IMG/VR virus record: IMGVR_UViG_3300050139_000095
Coordinates: 96,331 to 160,330 of that record
Source of the DNA: a virus
Length of the DNA: 64,000 nucleotides
Reading direction: 5' to 3' (one strand)
The notes below the pieces were generated by a model. The model had not been told where the DNA came from, did not search any database, and saw nothing but the letters and a program-made list of their open reading frames with translations. The position numbers and the translations under genes are program-made. Below are positions 1 through 7,046 of the stretch, one piece after another (position 1 is the stretch's first letter; each line of letters begins with the position of its first letter).

Positions 1-1
1 G

Positions 2-163
2 CTGTGTCTAACCTTATTTGGTTGTGCTAGTGGTACGTTGAAGATGGCGGAACGGAAGTGCTACACGCAAACTCCGCGCAGTTCGTGTATGCCAGGTTAT
101 GAGGAGACAGGTATTATCAATCGCTACGATGTCGGCAACCTTGAAGTGTGTTGCGTTAAATGA
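2..163 (+). CDS. C-terminal part of a small putative lipoprotein (5' truncated)
   Basis: The frame is open from the left edge of the window to a TGA at 161-163, so the start lies outside. The first residues read LCLTLFGCASGT, which looks like the end of a signal peptide with a lipobox (LFGC), followed by a short Cys-containing mature part of about 45 residues. This would place the protein on the outer side of a Gram-negative inner membrane or in the outer membrane. The stop overlaps the next ATG (ATGA), so the two genes are translationally coupled. No family was recognised. Confidence 0.55.
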   Translation: MCLTLFGCASGTLKMAERKCYTQTPRSSCMPGYEETGIINRYDVGNLEVCCVK

Positions 164-510
164 ACAACGATCAAAAGCCACGCGAGTTGTGGATCAATCA
201 ATCGGCTGAAGGCTTCCAGGTGTGGACCGAATGCCGGTCGGCAGGTTGCTATCACATGGTTGATGTTGGAGACTATCGAAGCTTCAAGGAACTCCAAGAG
301 AAGATCGTGACGCTCACTAAACAGCGGGATGATGCTCGACGGGAAATTGAAGTGGCGCTCCGCGAGAGGATCACATCTGAGAACTATCATTCTGAGCGGA
401 TGGTTGAGTGGGTGAAAGCCGGGGCAAAGAACGCGGTAACTTCTTTCACATCGGGGCCGCAGAGACAAATCGCTTACGCAGTTGAAGCATTGATGAAGGG
501 TGGGGGATAA
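160..510 (+). CDS. hypothetical phage protein, 116 aa
   Basis: ATG start in an ATGA overlap with the upstream lipoprotein fragment. The N-terminal half (about residues 5-35) is globular with a Cys-His pair (SAGCYH). The middle (about 40-75) is a charged, likely coiled-coil helix (ELQEKIVTLTKQRDDARREI). It resembles a widespread class of small phage proteins of unknown role. It is the second gene of a closely packed plus-strand operon of small genes. Confidence 0.75.
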   Translation: MNNDQKPRELWINQSAEGFQVWTECRSAGCYHMVDVGDYRSFKELQEKIVTLTKQRDDARREIEVALRERITSENYHSERMVEWVKAGAKNAVTSFTSGPQRQIAYAVEALMKGGG

Positions 511-511
511 G

Positions 512-736
512 ATGGGCGGATTTGCTAAAGTGTCAGGTGACAAACTATATTGGTTCGGCAGGAATCTATCGGCGTACATTCTGACGATTGGGTTCTTCCC
601 AATCTTCTTGGTGATGCTGACATTGGAAATGCTGTGGGAAGGTTTGCTGATCGTGATACGGTCGGACGGATCTGAAGAGTTGAGCTACCCATGGGAAATT
701 AGTTGGCCATTTTTCCGTGAGGATGATGGATGGTAA
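512..736 (+). CDS. hypothetical single-pass membrane protein, 74 aa
   Basis: ATG at 512 is preferred over the GTG at 500 because the G-rich stretch ggtggggga sits just ahead of it. Residues about 18-45 (ILTIGFFPIFLVMLTLEMLW) form one hydrophobic segment, so an inner-membrane protein is likely. It overlaps the start of the next gene by 7 bases. Function unknown. Confidence 0.65.
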   Translation: MGGFAKVSGDKLYWFGRNLSAYILTIGFFPIFLVMLTLEMLWEGLLIVIRSDGSEELSYPWEISWPFFREDDGW

Positions 737-897
737 AGGACTTAGCGGCGGAGCGGCGGCGGATCGAGAAGATCATTAATAAGAGAAAGTCACGGTACGA
801 GTTCGTGGCCAAGGTGAGGAGCGGCGCATCCGAGCGTGCGCAGCGCGGAGTGGTTACTCGAAAGCGCAACGAAGACAACGGGGGAAACTATCTATGA
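730..897 (+). CDS. small basic protein, 55 aa
   Basis: Short frame filling the gap between two well-supported genes: ATG at 730 inside the end of the upstream gene and a TGA at 895-897 that overlaps the next ATG (ATGA). The product is rich in Arg and Lys (AAERRRIEKIINKRKSRYEF), suggesting nucleic-acid binding or a basic helix. The exact fit between both neighbours is the main support. Confidence 0.6.
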   Translation: MVKDLAAERRRIEKIINKRKSRYEFVAKVRSGASERAQRGVVTRKRNEDNGGNYL

Positions 898-1127
898 CAA
901 CGAAGGCTGGAGTGAGACAGGTGGTCAAGGCGCTGACGAGTGATCCCGAATACCGGGAAAGCTGGAAGGCCAACATTGCAATGTCGTTCTATGATGAGGT
1001 CCGGCGCGATCCGATCTTCAGTAACGATCAAGGTGCGGCGAGCGCCATGACACACGACAAGCTGCACACGATTTCAAATAAGGCGGCGGATAACTTCCTG
1101 AACCTTCTTTGCCGGGACAACGAATGA
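894..1127 (+). CDS. hypothetical protein, 77 aa
   Basis: ATG start in an ATGA overlap with the preceding small basic gene; its own stop overlaps the next ATG. The sequence is soluble and mixed in charge (RQVVKALTSDPEYRESWKAN near the N-terminus). No recognised domain. Part of the coupled small-gene operon. Confidence 0.65.
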   Translation: MTTKAGVRQVVKALTSDPEYRESWKANIAMSFYDEVRRDPIFSNDQGAASAMTHDKLHTISNKAADNFLNLLCRDNE

Positions 1128-1516
1128 GCCATGACCACAAAGAGTTGGTGAGGCAAGAAGTCACTGCGATCCTGAACGAAGGCTACGAGGATCTTGGTAA
1201 CGGAGTGTGGGCGCGGAAGATCAAGGACCAGCCTCTGAATGAATCCGAAAGAGCATTGGCGATTGCTTTGCTCCGGCAGGAAGGACGCAGTGGTAAAGGC
1301 ATGATGATGCCCCGTATGGTTGGAGATCCGAAGGCCGACTTGATGGGACGGTACTTGATGGAGATTGGTTGGAGACCTGGCGATCCTCTTCCAAAACAAT
1401 TGGTGAATGGGGATTACAAGATCATGGAGACGTTGAAAGTTATTTGTTTGGTTATGTTCGTGCTGTTTGTTTTCGCGCTGATCTACGGAGCCTTGGGCGG
1501 ATCGAGACCGCATTGA
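1124..1516 (+). CDS. hypothetical protein with C-terminal membrane anchor, 130 aa
   Basis: Start at ATG 1124, overlapping the upstream stop (ATGA); a TTG 15 bases earlier is less likely. Residues 1-100 are polar and soluble. About 105-126 (VICLVMFVLFVFALIYGALG) is a clear transmembrane helix at the C-terminus, giving a tail-anchored layout. No known family was recognised. Confidence 0.65.
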   Translation: MSHDHKELVRQEVTAILNEGYEDLGNGVWARKIKDQPLNESERALAIALLRQEGRSGKGMMMPRMVGDPKADLMGRYLMEIGWRPGDPLPKQLVNGDYKIMETLKVICLVMFVLFVFALIYGALGGSRPH

Positions 1517-2122
1517 ATGAGCGACTTCATCACGCTGTACACCGACGCTTCAGTTAAGAGAGCCATTCGCCGTGCGCAGGTCGCGTGGCGCGGTAAGTGT
1601 TCCTTCGGAATGATCGAGGGCGTTCAACTCTTGCGGTATAGCGATCATGTTGCGAAGGCCGAGATGAAAGCAATTCTCTGCGGGGTTCACGATGCGATTT
1701 GGCACTTCCCGCAGGTAACAGGATTCTTTATCAACTCTGACAATCTCCAGTGCGTGCAAACCTTTTGGACATTCAGGAATAAGCCGCCGCACAAAGATTT
1801 GAAACCGATCTACGATAAGATCCTTGAGATCGCGGATGGCCGATGGATCAGAGCCAAGCATGTGAAGGCGCACACTGGCGGCAAGGATGTTCGGTCGTGG
1901 ATGAATCGCCGGGTGGATAAGTTAACGAGGAGCAAGGACCATGAGTACAGTCGAAGTGAAGTGGTTGCTGGAGAGTCTTCAGAGTTTGAAGTCCACACCA
2001 CCGCAGAACAGCTTTACAACTCAAGCCGACATGGTGGTGTGCTCGGCCAAGAACAAACTGTTAACCAGGATCATTCGATCAGTGAAGCGCCGGACGAAGA
2101 AATCCACAGCGAAGTGATTTGA
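1517..2122 (+). CDS. ribonuclease H-like protein, 201 aa
   Basis: The order of acidic motifs fits the RNase HI fold: YTDAS (Asp9) on strand 1, an AEMKAIL helix with Glu at about 51, INSDN with an Asp at about 75, and a final NRRVDKL Asp after the KAHTGG segment. This family hydrolyses the RNA strand of RNA-DNA hybrids using two metal ions. The last 60 residues are a polar extension with no visible domain. It lies directly after the upstream gene (no gap) and ends just before a compositionally different gene. The family call is by motif only; a resolvase-like or Argonaute-like relative cannot be excluded. Confidence 0.72.
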   Translation: MSDFITLYTDASVKRAIRRAQVAWRGKCSFGMIEGVQLLRYSDHVAKAEMKAILCGVHDAIWHFPQVTGFFINSDNLQCVQTFWTFRNKPPHKDLKPIYDKILEIADGRWIRAKHVKAHTGGKDVRSWMNRRVDKLTRSKDHEYSRSEVVAGESSEFEVHTTAEQLYNSSRHGGVLGQEQTVNQDHSISEAPDEEIHSEVI

Positions 2123-2151
2123 ATTTAAAAAAAACAAACAACGGGGGTAAT

Positions 2152-2937
2152 GTGAATCCACATAGCGAAACAAGGCATGAAAAGAAATCGGGCTTCATGA
2201 TAACAGAGGCACAGGCTTCATTTAGTGAAGTCAAAGACCTTACCAGCAACACTAACGGATACCAATGGAGAGCCATAGATTTTATGGTGTCATTGATTGA
2301 TGATGGTGAAACTATCTCTCAAGATGAAACTGGTTTTTGGGTAGAGGTTGTAGTTGATAACTTGAAAGATTTTATTTCACATACAGCTAAAGGCGCTACT
2401 CACACGCTGTCCAATGTTAAGCAGAGGAAATTTATTTCCAGAATTGAACGTATAGAAGGCTCAAATCCTTTGGCTTATGCGGTGAGGATTGAAAGAAATA
2501 TTTATGCATCTGCGAAGAAATATCCAGGCACTGCTAAGTCTAAGTTCAGAGAAGTAATTGAAAAGCCATTGGATGATCAGGGCACCGATCAGATTGTTGA
2601 GTTTTATCATAAGGACATTTCATATCCGAATATCGCCAAGAGATTGAATGCCCAAGGCTATAGAAGTGCTCGCGGTATCAGATTCGATAAGAAGATTATT
2701 AGCCAGATCCTTTTGTCGAAAGGCTTACGAAGTGCTCGTGGAAGAAATGGTAAGGACAGAATTATTACTTTACCGCCGCCATCAAAGGCCGCTGTCGTGG
2801 AAGTAAAACAAGTCGAATCACCAAAGATTGTTGTCCAAGACTCAGGTGCTGGTTTTTTTAGAATGCTATTGAACGATCTAACTCCAGAGCAAAAAATGAC
2901 TTTGGCGCGTGAGCAAATTGCCAAAGGCGGCCAGTAA
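2152..2937 (+). CDS. hypothetical DNA-binding protein with recombinase-like C-terminal helices, 261 aa
   Basis: GTG at 2152 is chosen because it follows a GGGGG Shine-Dalgarno-like run; a TTG at 2119 is possible. The gene is visibly richer in A and T than its neighbours, suggesting separate acquisition. Residues roughly 155-205 (DISYPNIAKRLNAQGYRSAR, then a second GLRSARGRNGKD) resemble the helical 'recombinase' DNA-binding segment of large serine recombinases, but there is no N-terminal catalytic serine domain. The N-terminal half is unrecognised. Best described as a putative sequence-specific DNA-binding or regulatory protein. Confidence 0.6.
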   Translation: MNPHSETRHEKKSGFMITEAQASFSEVKDLTSNTNGYQWRAIDFMVSLIDDGETISQDETGFWVEVVVDNLKDFISHTAKGATHTLSNVKQRKFISRIERIEGSNPLAYAVRIERNIYASAKKYPGTAKSKFREVIEKPLDDQGTDQIVEFYHKDISYPNIAKRLNAQGYRSARGIRFDKKIISQILLSKGLRSARGRNGKDRIITLPPPSKAAVVEVKQVESPKIVVQDSGAGFFRMLLNDLTPEQKMTLAREQIAKGGQ

Positions 2938-2987
2938 GTTACAGTCACAGTCACATACTAGATCAATTCAACGAAAGGTTAGGCGCA

Positions 2988-3227
2988 ATGGAAGATGGGC
3001 ATGATCAACTGCGGGGAGTGCGTGCGGATCTCTGGGGTAAGAGTGAGCAAGGCAAGAAGGATCTCGCGGAAGTGGCGCGGCGGAACGATCCGGTTGAGCG
3101 GCTGAAGACAATGGTGATCGTGAAGATGCACATGCTTCGCGGCTGTTGTAACACGGCCAGCATCAAGAAGAATCAGATCGAAAAGTCCATTCAAGATTTC
3201 ATCGTTGAAGTTGAGAAGTTCAAATGA
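2988..3227 (+). CDS. hypothetical protein, 79 aa
   Basis: ATG preceded by aaaggttagg. Soluble, charged protein; the N-terminus (MEDGHDQLRGVRADLWGKSE) and a Cys in the middle show no recognised motif. The stop overlaps the next ATG (ATGA), so it is coupled to a putative zinc protein. It begins a new run of small genes after the AT-rich gene. Confidence 0.6.
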   Translation: MEDGHDQLRGVRADLWGKSEQGKKDLAEVARRNDPVERLKTMVIVKMHMLRGCCNTASIKKNQIEKSIQDFIVEVEKFK

Positions 3228-3427
3228 AGTGTGTGTCTTGTCCGAATGAAGTGCTGTCGCCAAATCGCACCGGGCAATGTAAAGAGTGTCGAACGGTTGC
3301 GTGCTCGCATAAGGGATGCAGTAAGCGCATCCAGCGTAAGATCCACACTGATGGCTACTGCCGGGAGCACGCCCACATGAGAGCCAGCCGAAGGCGCGAA
3401 AGAGATTTGGGCTTGGCCCATGAGTAA
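3224..3427 (+). CDS. small zinc-ribbon-like protein, 67 aa
   Basis: ATGA-coupled to the upstream gene. It contains ordered Cys pairs: CVSCPNE at residues 3-6, CKEC at about 19-22, then CSHKGCSKR and CREHAH. These suggest one or two structural zinc sites. The C-terminus is very basic (RASRRRERD), consistent with nucleic-acid contact. Specific role unknown. Confidence 0.65.
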   Translation: MKCVSCPNEVLSPNRTGQCKECRTVACSHKGCSKRIQRKIHTDGYCREHAHMRASRRRERDLGLAHE

Positions 3428-3432
3428 ACCAA

Positions 3433-3513
3433 ATGCCGTTTGAAGAGCCGGAGATCGACGAGACTGACGACGAATACGATTCAGATCCGGTCAGGTCAGG
3501 CGAAGAATTCTAG
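3433..3513 (+). CDS. possible acidic micro-protein, 26 aa
   Basis: ATG at 3433 to TAG at 3511-3513, in the gap before the hydroxylase-like gene. Product starts MPFEEPEIDETDDEYDSDP and is strongly acidic. There is no clear ribosome-binding site. Support is only its position and lack of interruption. Confidence 0.3.
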   Translation: MPFEEPEIDETDDEYDSDPVRSGEEF

Positions 3514-3555
3514 ACTGGCCCTTCCTTTTCAGAGCACTTGTGTCATCATTGGGAA

Positions 3556-4050
3556 ATGAAATCGCTTTACTACATCGACATGATTTGGACTCCGCTGGTG
3601 GCGATCACGCTGATCGAGTTCCACCTGCGCACGTTCGGGTTCACTCCTACGCTGGCGTTTACATTCGCTGGCGGCGTGTTGCTGTGGACCTTCATGGAAT
3701 ATGTTATCCACAGAGTTCTCCACATCACGAGACATCCTGGGCACTTCAGGCACCATGCCTATCCCGTGGAACAGAACGGGCCGGGAGCATTGCAAACGAT
3801 CATCGTGATGGCGCTCATGTACGGAATTTTCCAATTGATTGGAGGATTCATATTCGCGTCAGGCTTCGAGGCGGGGCTGTTGAGCGGTCTCGCGGTCTAT
3901 CTTTTCGTGCATCATGGCATCCACCTGACCACCATCTTCCCGAATAGTAAGCTGCGGATTATGCATGAGAATCATCATGCAGGTATCGGCGAGGAAGTCT
4001 TCGGAGTCACGACCACCCTTTGGGATCGGTTGTTCAATATCTTTAAGTAG
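3556..4050 (+). CDS. fatty acid hydroxylase / sterol desaturase superfamily membrane protein, 164 aa
   Basis: ATG 3556 is chosen because ttggga lies just before it and the protein then begins MKSLYYIDM; a TTG at 3538 is possible. The histidine clusters of the di-iron membrane hydroxylase superfamily are present in order: HRVLH, HFRHHAY, a later HHGIH and MHENHH. They are interleaved with hydrophobic helices (about residues 10-50 and 85-125). Family members oxidise lipids such as fatty acids, sterols or carotenoids in the membrane. In a phage this would be an auxiliary metabolic gene altering host membrane lipid; the substrate cannot be read from sequence. One dispersed 14-bp palindrome lies inside at 3830-3843. 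Confidence 0.8.
   Translation: MKSLYYIDMIWTPLVAITLIEFHLRTFGFTPTLAFTFAGGVLLWTFMEYVIHRVLHITRHPGHFRHHAYPVEQNGPGALQTIIVMALMYGIFQLIGGFIFASGFEAGLLSGLAVYLFVHHGIHLTTIFPNSKLRIMHENHHAGIGEEVFGVTTTLWDRLFNIFK
3830..3843. repeat. dispersed palindrome copy 1 (TCCAATTGATTGGA)
   Basis: Exact match to TCCAATYRATTGGA, centre TG. It lies inside the coding sequence of the hydroxylase-like gene (encoding FQLIGG), so it is not obviously a promoter element. One of nine exact copies in the window. Confidence 0.75.
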
Positions 4051-4063
4051 TGTTCAATGGGCG

Positions 4064-4132
4064 ATGTCCATTGCAATTGAACTCGTGATGATCGCCATCT
4101 TCGTTGGCGTAATGCTTTACTTTGTCGGGTGA
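4064..4132 (+). CDS. possible membrane micro-protein, 22 aa
   Basis: ATG 4064 to TGA 4130-4132. The product (MSIAIELVMIAIFVGVMLYF plus VG) is almost entirely one hydrophobic helix. It sits exactly between the hydroxylase-like gene and the next membrane gene, and an atgggcg sequence precedes it. Several similar one-helix peptides occur elsewhere in this window, which makes it more credible. Confidence 0.4.
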   Translation: MSIAIELVMIAIFVGVMLYFVG

Positions 4133-4135
4133 TGA

Positions 4136-4354
4136 ATGACTCCATGGTACGCGGAAATGGGAATGCTTTGTATGTTGTTCCACATGTTGGAATCGCAGAT
4201 GAAGCCAATAGATCCTGACTGGTCGAAGATGCCAAATCCATTCTCCCAGCAATTCCAAATCGCTATGATGGTCGGCATAGCAATGCATTTGTTCTTGTGG
4301 CCAGTGGTTCTGTTTGCAAGACTATTTCTTTTGATCACGAAGGGTAAGTCATGA
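4136..4354 (+). CDS. hypothetical membrane protein, 72 aa
   Basis: ATG 4136, four bases after the preceding stop. The N-terminus is Met-rich (MTPWYAEMGMLCMLFHMLES). The C-terminal part (about 45-68, MMVGIAMHLFLWPVVLFARL) is hydrophobic and probably spans the membrane. The stop overlaps the next ATG. Function unknown. Confidence 0.55.
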   Translation: MTPWYAEMGMLCMLFHMLESQMKPIDPDWSKMPNPFSQQFQIAMMVGIAMHLFLWPVVLFARLFLLITKGKS

Positions 4355-4536
4355 AGACCGACGCAAGAACGCTATGTACAAACGAGGAGTGCGCGAAACG
4401 CTTTGACTGTTTCCGCTATCTTCAATATGCCAGTAAAGCGAATCAGTCACTTGGCGTTCAGAAGTTCAAGCCGAATAAGCAAGGCGACTGTTGGGTATTC
4501 CTAAGAAAGAAAGATGATGAGCCAGCTAAAGGATAA
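4351..4536 (+). CDS. small Cys-containing protein, 61 aa
   Basis: ATGA-coupled start. Contains LCTNEECAKRFDCFRY near the N-terminus, a Cys arrangement (C-x4-C-x5-C, with a later Cys in GDCWVF) seen in small phage proteins that may bind metal. Basic C-terminus. Specific function not recognised. Confidence 0.6.
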   Translation: MKTDARTLCTNEECAKRFDCFRYLQYASKANQSLGVQKFKPNKQGDCWVFLRKKDDEPAKG

Positions 4537-4846
4537 GGGCCACAACGCTCCGCCACCGCCACCGATTAAGAAGAAGAAATTCTCTGAGACCATGATCATT
4601 GATCTGGATAATCTTCCGGATTGGATGCGCAGGAACTTGGCCGGGCAATTGGAACTCGTGCCGGAGAGAATTAATAATCAGGTGGATCTTGATGCTGCGA
4701 TTGCGGCGGTTGACTTGATGGGTGGCGAACCGATTGATGCCGAGAGAAAGAAAGTTCTGTATCACATCGTTGCCAAGTCTAAATTGGTTCAGGCATATTT
4801 GCTGGCTGTGAAAGTTGACATGATGAAGAAGGGCGCAAAGAAATGA
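4514..4846 (+). CDS. hypothetical protein with proline stretch, 110 aa
   Basis: Starts at ATG 4514 or 4517 within the end of the upstream gene. A PPPPPIKKKK segment near residue 12-22 is followed by an acidic helical domain (DLDNLPDWMRRNLAGQLELV). The C-terminus is basic. The stop overlaps the next ATG. No family was recognised. Confidence 0.62.
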   Translation: MMSQLKDKGHNAPPPPPIKKKKFSETMIIDLDNLPDWMRRNLAGQLELVPERINNQVDLDAAIAAVDLMGGEPIDAERKKVLYHIVAKSKLVQAYLLAVKVDMMKKGAKK

Positions 4847-5163
4847 GCATGGGCGAAAAGCTAGGAACGCATTGGACTTTAAGGCTGATGCATTTATTCG
4901 ATTTGTTATTCGGCTACCGCAGAGTGGTCATGCTCCACAGCGTTGCCATAGGCGGGATGGTCCATGTGTGTTTGTGGGATAGAGGTTCAAAGAATGTCAT
5001 GTCCTCAATAGTGATGAAGCCAAAGGACGCGAAGGATTTTTTGAACGGGTTGGAATTAAACATTGATCGAGCGGAGATTTTCCACGGTGGGAACGGCAAG
5101 TCGGCGGCGACACAACAGGAAGACACGACGGCAACGCCGGGCGGTGATGAACTTCGGCAGTAA
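4843..5163 (+). CDS. hypothetical protein, 106 aa
   Basis: ATGA-coupled to the gene before it. About residues 8-45 contain moderately hydrophobic segments (LMHLFDLLFGYRRVVMLHSV), then a mixed domain and a polar Thr/Gly-rich tail. The end overlaps the start of the next small gene by 17 bases. Unknown function. Confidence 0.6.
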   Translation: MSMGEKLGTHWTLRLMHLFDLLFGYRRVVMLHSVAIGGMVHVCLWDRGSKNVMSSIVMKPKDAKDFLNGLELNIDRAEIFHGGNGKSAATQQEDTTATPGGDELRQ

Positions 5164-5296
5164 GGCCAAGCCGCGCCATCGTTCGGTAGCCGGGCGCACT
5201 GGAACGGCGCACAGCAAAACAACTCCAAAGAAATCTAACAGTGGGTATACATCCACGAAGACCTGGAAAGAAACTTTGCGAAGCCTATTTTGTTGA
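5147..5296 (+). CDS. small basic protein, 49 aa
   Basis: ATG 5147 preceded by gggcggtg. The product starts MNFGSKAKPRHRSVAGRTGT and is rich in Lys, Arg, Ser and Thr, like a small nucleic-acid-binding or ribosomal-type peptide. It overlaps the upstream gene by 17 bases in another frame. Upstream in-frame starts would create a longer overlap and are less likely. Confidence 0.5.
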   Translation: MNFGSKAKPRHRSVAGRTGTAHSKTTPKKSNSGYTSTKTWKETLRSLFC

Positions 5297-5312
5297 CTAG
5301 CGATTTTGTATT

Positions 5313-6074
5313 GTGTCTGATCTGGATTCGTTACGGGGGAAGTTTGTGGAAGGTTACATTCATACGAACTCTGGCATCCATGCGTACCCGCTGGACCTGA
5401 AGCCGGAGCAAGTAAATATCAATGACATTGCTCACGCGCTGGGACACCAGTGCAGATTCTCCGGCCACTGCGATTGGTTCTACTCGGTTGGCCAACACTC
5501 CTACTATGTTTCAGTGATCATCGAACAGCTTGGCGGGACGCCGATGGATCGTCTGTGCGGATTGTTGCACGATGCAACAGAGGCGTACCTTGTCGATCTC
5601 CCGAGTCCAATCAAGTGGCAGCTTCCCGAATACAAGATCGCGGAAGACAAAGCGATGGAAGCCATTTGCACGCACTTCAATTTACCAAAGAATCCGTTCG
5701 GCGAAGGCTTCACTGGCGAGCGAACGATGGCGGCCCAGAATACTTGGGCACTTGTGAAACAGGCTGACCTTATTGCGCTGGCGACTGAAGCGCGTGACCT
5801 GATGAAAAATCCTCCATGGGGAAAGAACCTTGGCCGTGGCATTGAGCCGATGGACTGGAAGATTGATCGCTGGAAGATCCATGACTCAGCTTCCGTGTTC
5901 CGTGCGCAATACTTTGCGCTGGTTGAAGAGATCACCGGGAACTCTGGCCGGATTTGGATTGATCGGATCAAGAAGGTTGGCAAGAGATTCGATCCGCGCC
6001 AGCCGCGAGCACAGATGACGAAGCTTCAAGATAGTTTAATGCCGAGCCTTCATGCGGCGGCGAAGGGACTCTAA
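5313..6074 (+). CDS. HD-domain metal-dependent phosphohydrolase, 253 aa
   Basis: GTG start at 5313, chosen because phage relatives begin a few residues before the conserved RGKF-type segment; a second GTG at 5343 follows a GGGGGA run. The HD motif set is visible: a His in CRFSGHCDW, YSVGQHSYYV, then LLHDATEAYL (HD) followed by DLPSPIK. Proteins of this phage family resemble YfbR-type 5'-nucleotidases, acting on dNMPs with a divalent metal. The next gene's ATG overlaps the stop (TAATG). A degenerate copy of the dispersed palindrome lies at 5606-5619 (12 of 14 matches). Confidence 0.8.
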   Translation: MSDLDSLRGKFVEGYIHTNSGIHAYPLDLKPEQVNINDIAHALGHQCRFSGHCDWFYSVGQHSYYVSVIIEQLGGTPMDRLCGLLHDATEAYLVDLPSPIKWQLPEYKIAEDKAMEAICTHFNLPKNPFGEGFTGERTMAAQNTWALVKQADLIALATEARDLMKNPPWGKNLGRGIEPMDWKIDRWKIHDSASVFRAQYFALVEEITGNSGRIWIDRIKKVGKRFDPRQPRAQMTKLQDSLMPSLHAAAKGL

Positions 6075-6298
6075 TGGAAGACTGGTTGCAATTATTCGAG
6101 TACGCGCATCTGAAGCCGGAACTCCAAGCGGCAAGCGCACCGTTCTGCGAACTCGCACGGCATGTGATCAAGGATTGGCCGGACAATCAGGAAACACAAA
6201 CGGCATTGAGAAAGTTATTGGAAGCAAAGGATGCGGCGGTTCGCGGGAAGTTCTTCAAGAAGAGAACGCAGATCGTTAATAATCCGGATGTTGATTAA
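6074..6298 (+). CDS. hypothetical protein, 74 aa
   Basis: ATG overlaps the last base of the HD-domain gene. Small soluble helical protein (QLFEYAHLKPELQAASAPFC near the start) of a type common in phages that carries no known catalytic motif. Basic stretch FFKKRTQ near the C-terminus. It closes this operon segment before a 169-base non-coding stretch. Confidence 0.65.
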   Translation: MEDWLQLFEYAHLKPELQAASAPFCELARHVIKDWPDNQETQTALRKLLEAKDAAVRGKFFKKRTQIVNNPDVD

Positions 6299-6467
6299 TT
6301 TTATGGGGAAGTCCTAGGCAACAGCGTGGAGATGCATTGAAGCGCCAGGTGCAAGATGAGTCTTAAAGGTGGCGATTGTCCGACTCTAGAACTTGTATCG
6401 CGTTGTGGATGGAGACCTTGCAAGGTTGTGGTATCGTAACCACCTTCTTCTTCACTTAAAGGGGAGA
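6299..6467 (+). promoter_or_regulatory. intergenic region with small dyad; possible 27-aa frame
   Basis: This stretch precedes a gene with a strong ribosome-binding site. It holds a dyad GTGGT-6 bases-ACCAC (about 6428-6443) and a short frame (ATG 6356 to TAA 6439, beginning MSLKGGDCPTLELVSRC) with a weak AGGTG ahead of it. No convincing -35/-10 pair was found. Probably a leader or promoter region. Confidence 0.3.
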
Positions 6468-6773
6468 ATGAAAATGAAAGTAATAAAGGACGGCGTTGTG
6501 CGGAGACCGAATCACATTCCTAAAGATGAACTGAAGCGCGAGAACATCCCATCAATCCTTGAGCGCGTGAGCCGGATTCATGAAGCTGCCACTCGCCTTG
6601 AGTCTACGATTGATGGAATGCACCGCTCGATGCACGGAGCCGGTTCGACGGCGAGTGATGAAGAGAAGTCACATGTGATCACACTCGAAGACACGTCGAA
6701 CGATGTGCTCCAGGTTCTGGCGCGAGTTGAACAGAAGTTGAATACCTTTCGTGAAAAAATTTACGGATCTTAA
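6468..6773 (+). CDS. hypothetical helical protein, 101 aa
   Basis: ATG 6468 is fixed by the AAAGGGGAGA immediately upstream, one of the strongest ribosome-binding sites in this region; a longer frame exists but lacks one. The protein has a Pro-rich basic start and two helices likely to form a coiled coil (SILERVSRIHEAATRLESTI and VLQVLARVEQKLNTFREKI). Role unknown. Confidence 0.65.
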   Translation: MKMKVIKDGVVRRPNHIPKDELKRENIPSILERVSRIHEAATRLESTIDGMHRSMHGAGSTASDEEKSHVITLEDTSNDVLQVLARVEQKLNTFREKIYGS

Positions 6774-6785
6774 CAAGGAGAATTT

Positions 6786-7046
6786 ATGCCGTGGCTTAAT
6801 GCTTTATTGGTAGTGGTAGCTTATTGCGGATCGATTGGTCTGAAGGACAATGTGACCAAGATCGACGCTTGCCGTGTGGAGCGCAGCGAATGCATTCGTC
6901 GCGGGGCAGAGCGCAAGGTCTTGAACAATGACATCGTGAACTTGGTGAACGCTTGCTTGGCCAAGCCGGATCAATTCACTGGTCCTTTGCCGCCGCCCGA
7001 AGCACCGGCCAAGGTTGAAAAGAAAAAGGCTGAGAAGAAGAAATGA
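6786..7046 (+). CDS. putative secreted or periplasmic protein, 86 aa
   Basis: Preceded by aaggag. The N-terminus MPWLNALLVVVAYCGSIGLK is hydrophobic and ends in a plausible signal peptidase region. The remaining part has Cys in DACRVERSECIRRGAE and VNACLAK, possibly disulfide-bonded. A Pro-rich linker and a Lys/Glu-rich tail (EKKKAEKKK) end the protein. ATGA overlap with the next gene. Confidence 0.6.
   Translation: MPWLNALLVVVAYCGSIGLKDNVTKIDACRVERSECIRRGAERKVLNNDIVNLVNACLAKPDQFTGPLPPPEAPAKVEKKKAEKKK

Noticed and set aside
124-579. 151-aa minus-strand frame antisense to the 160-510 gene
   Set aside because: No coupled neighbour on that strand; the plus-strand frame has ATGA overlap with its upstream gene and a sensible composition.
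2152-2937. serine integrase
   Set aside because: Only the C-terminal DNA-binding-like part is present; no catalytic serine domain and no attachment-site repeats were seen.
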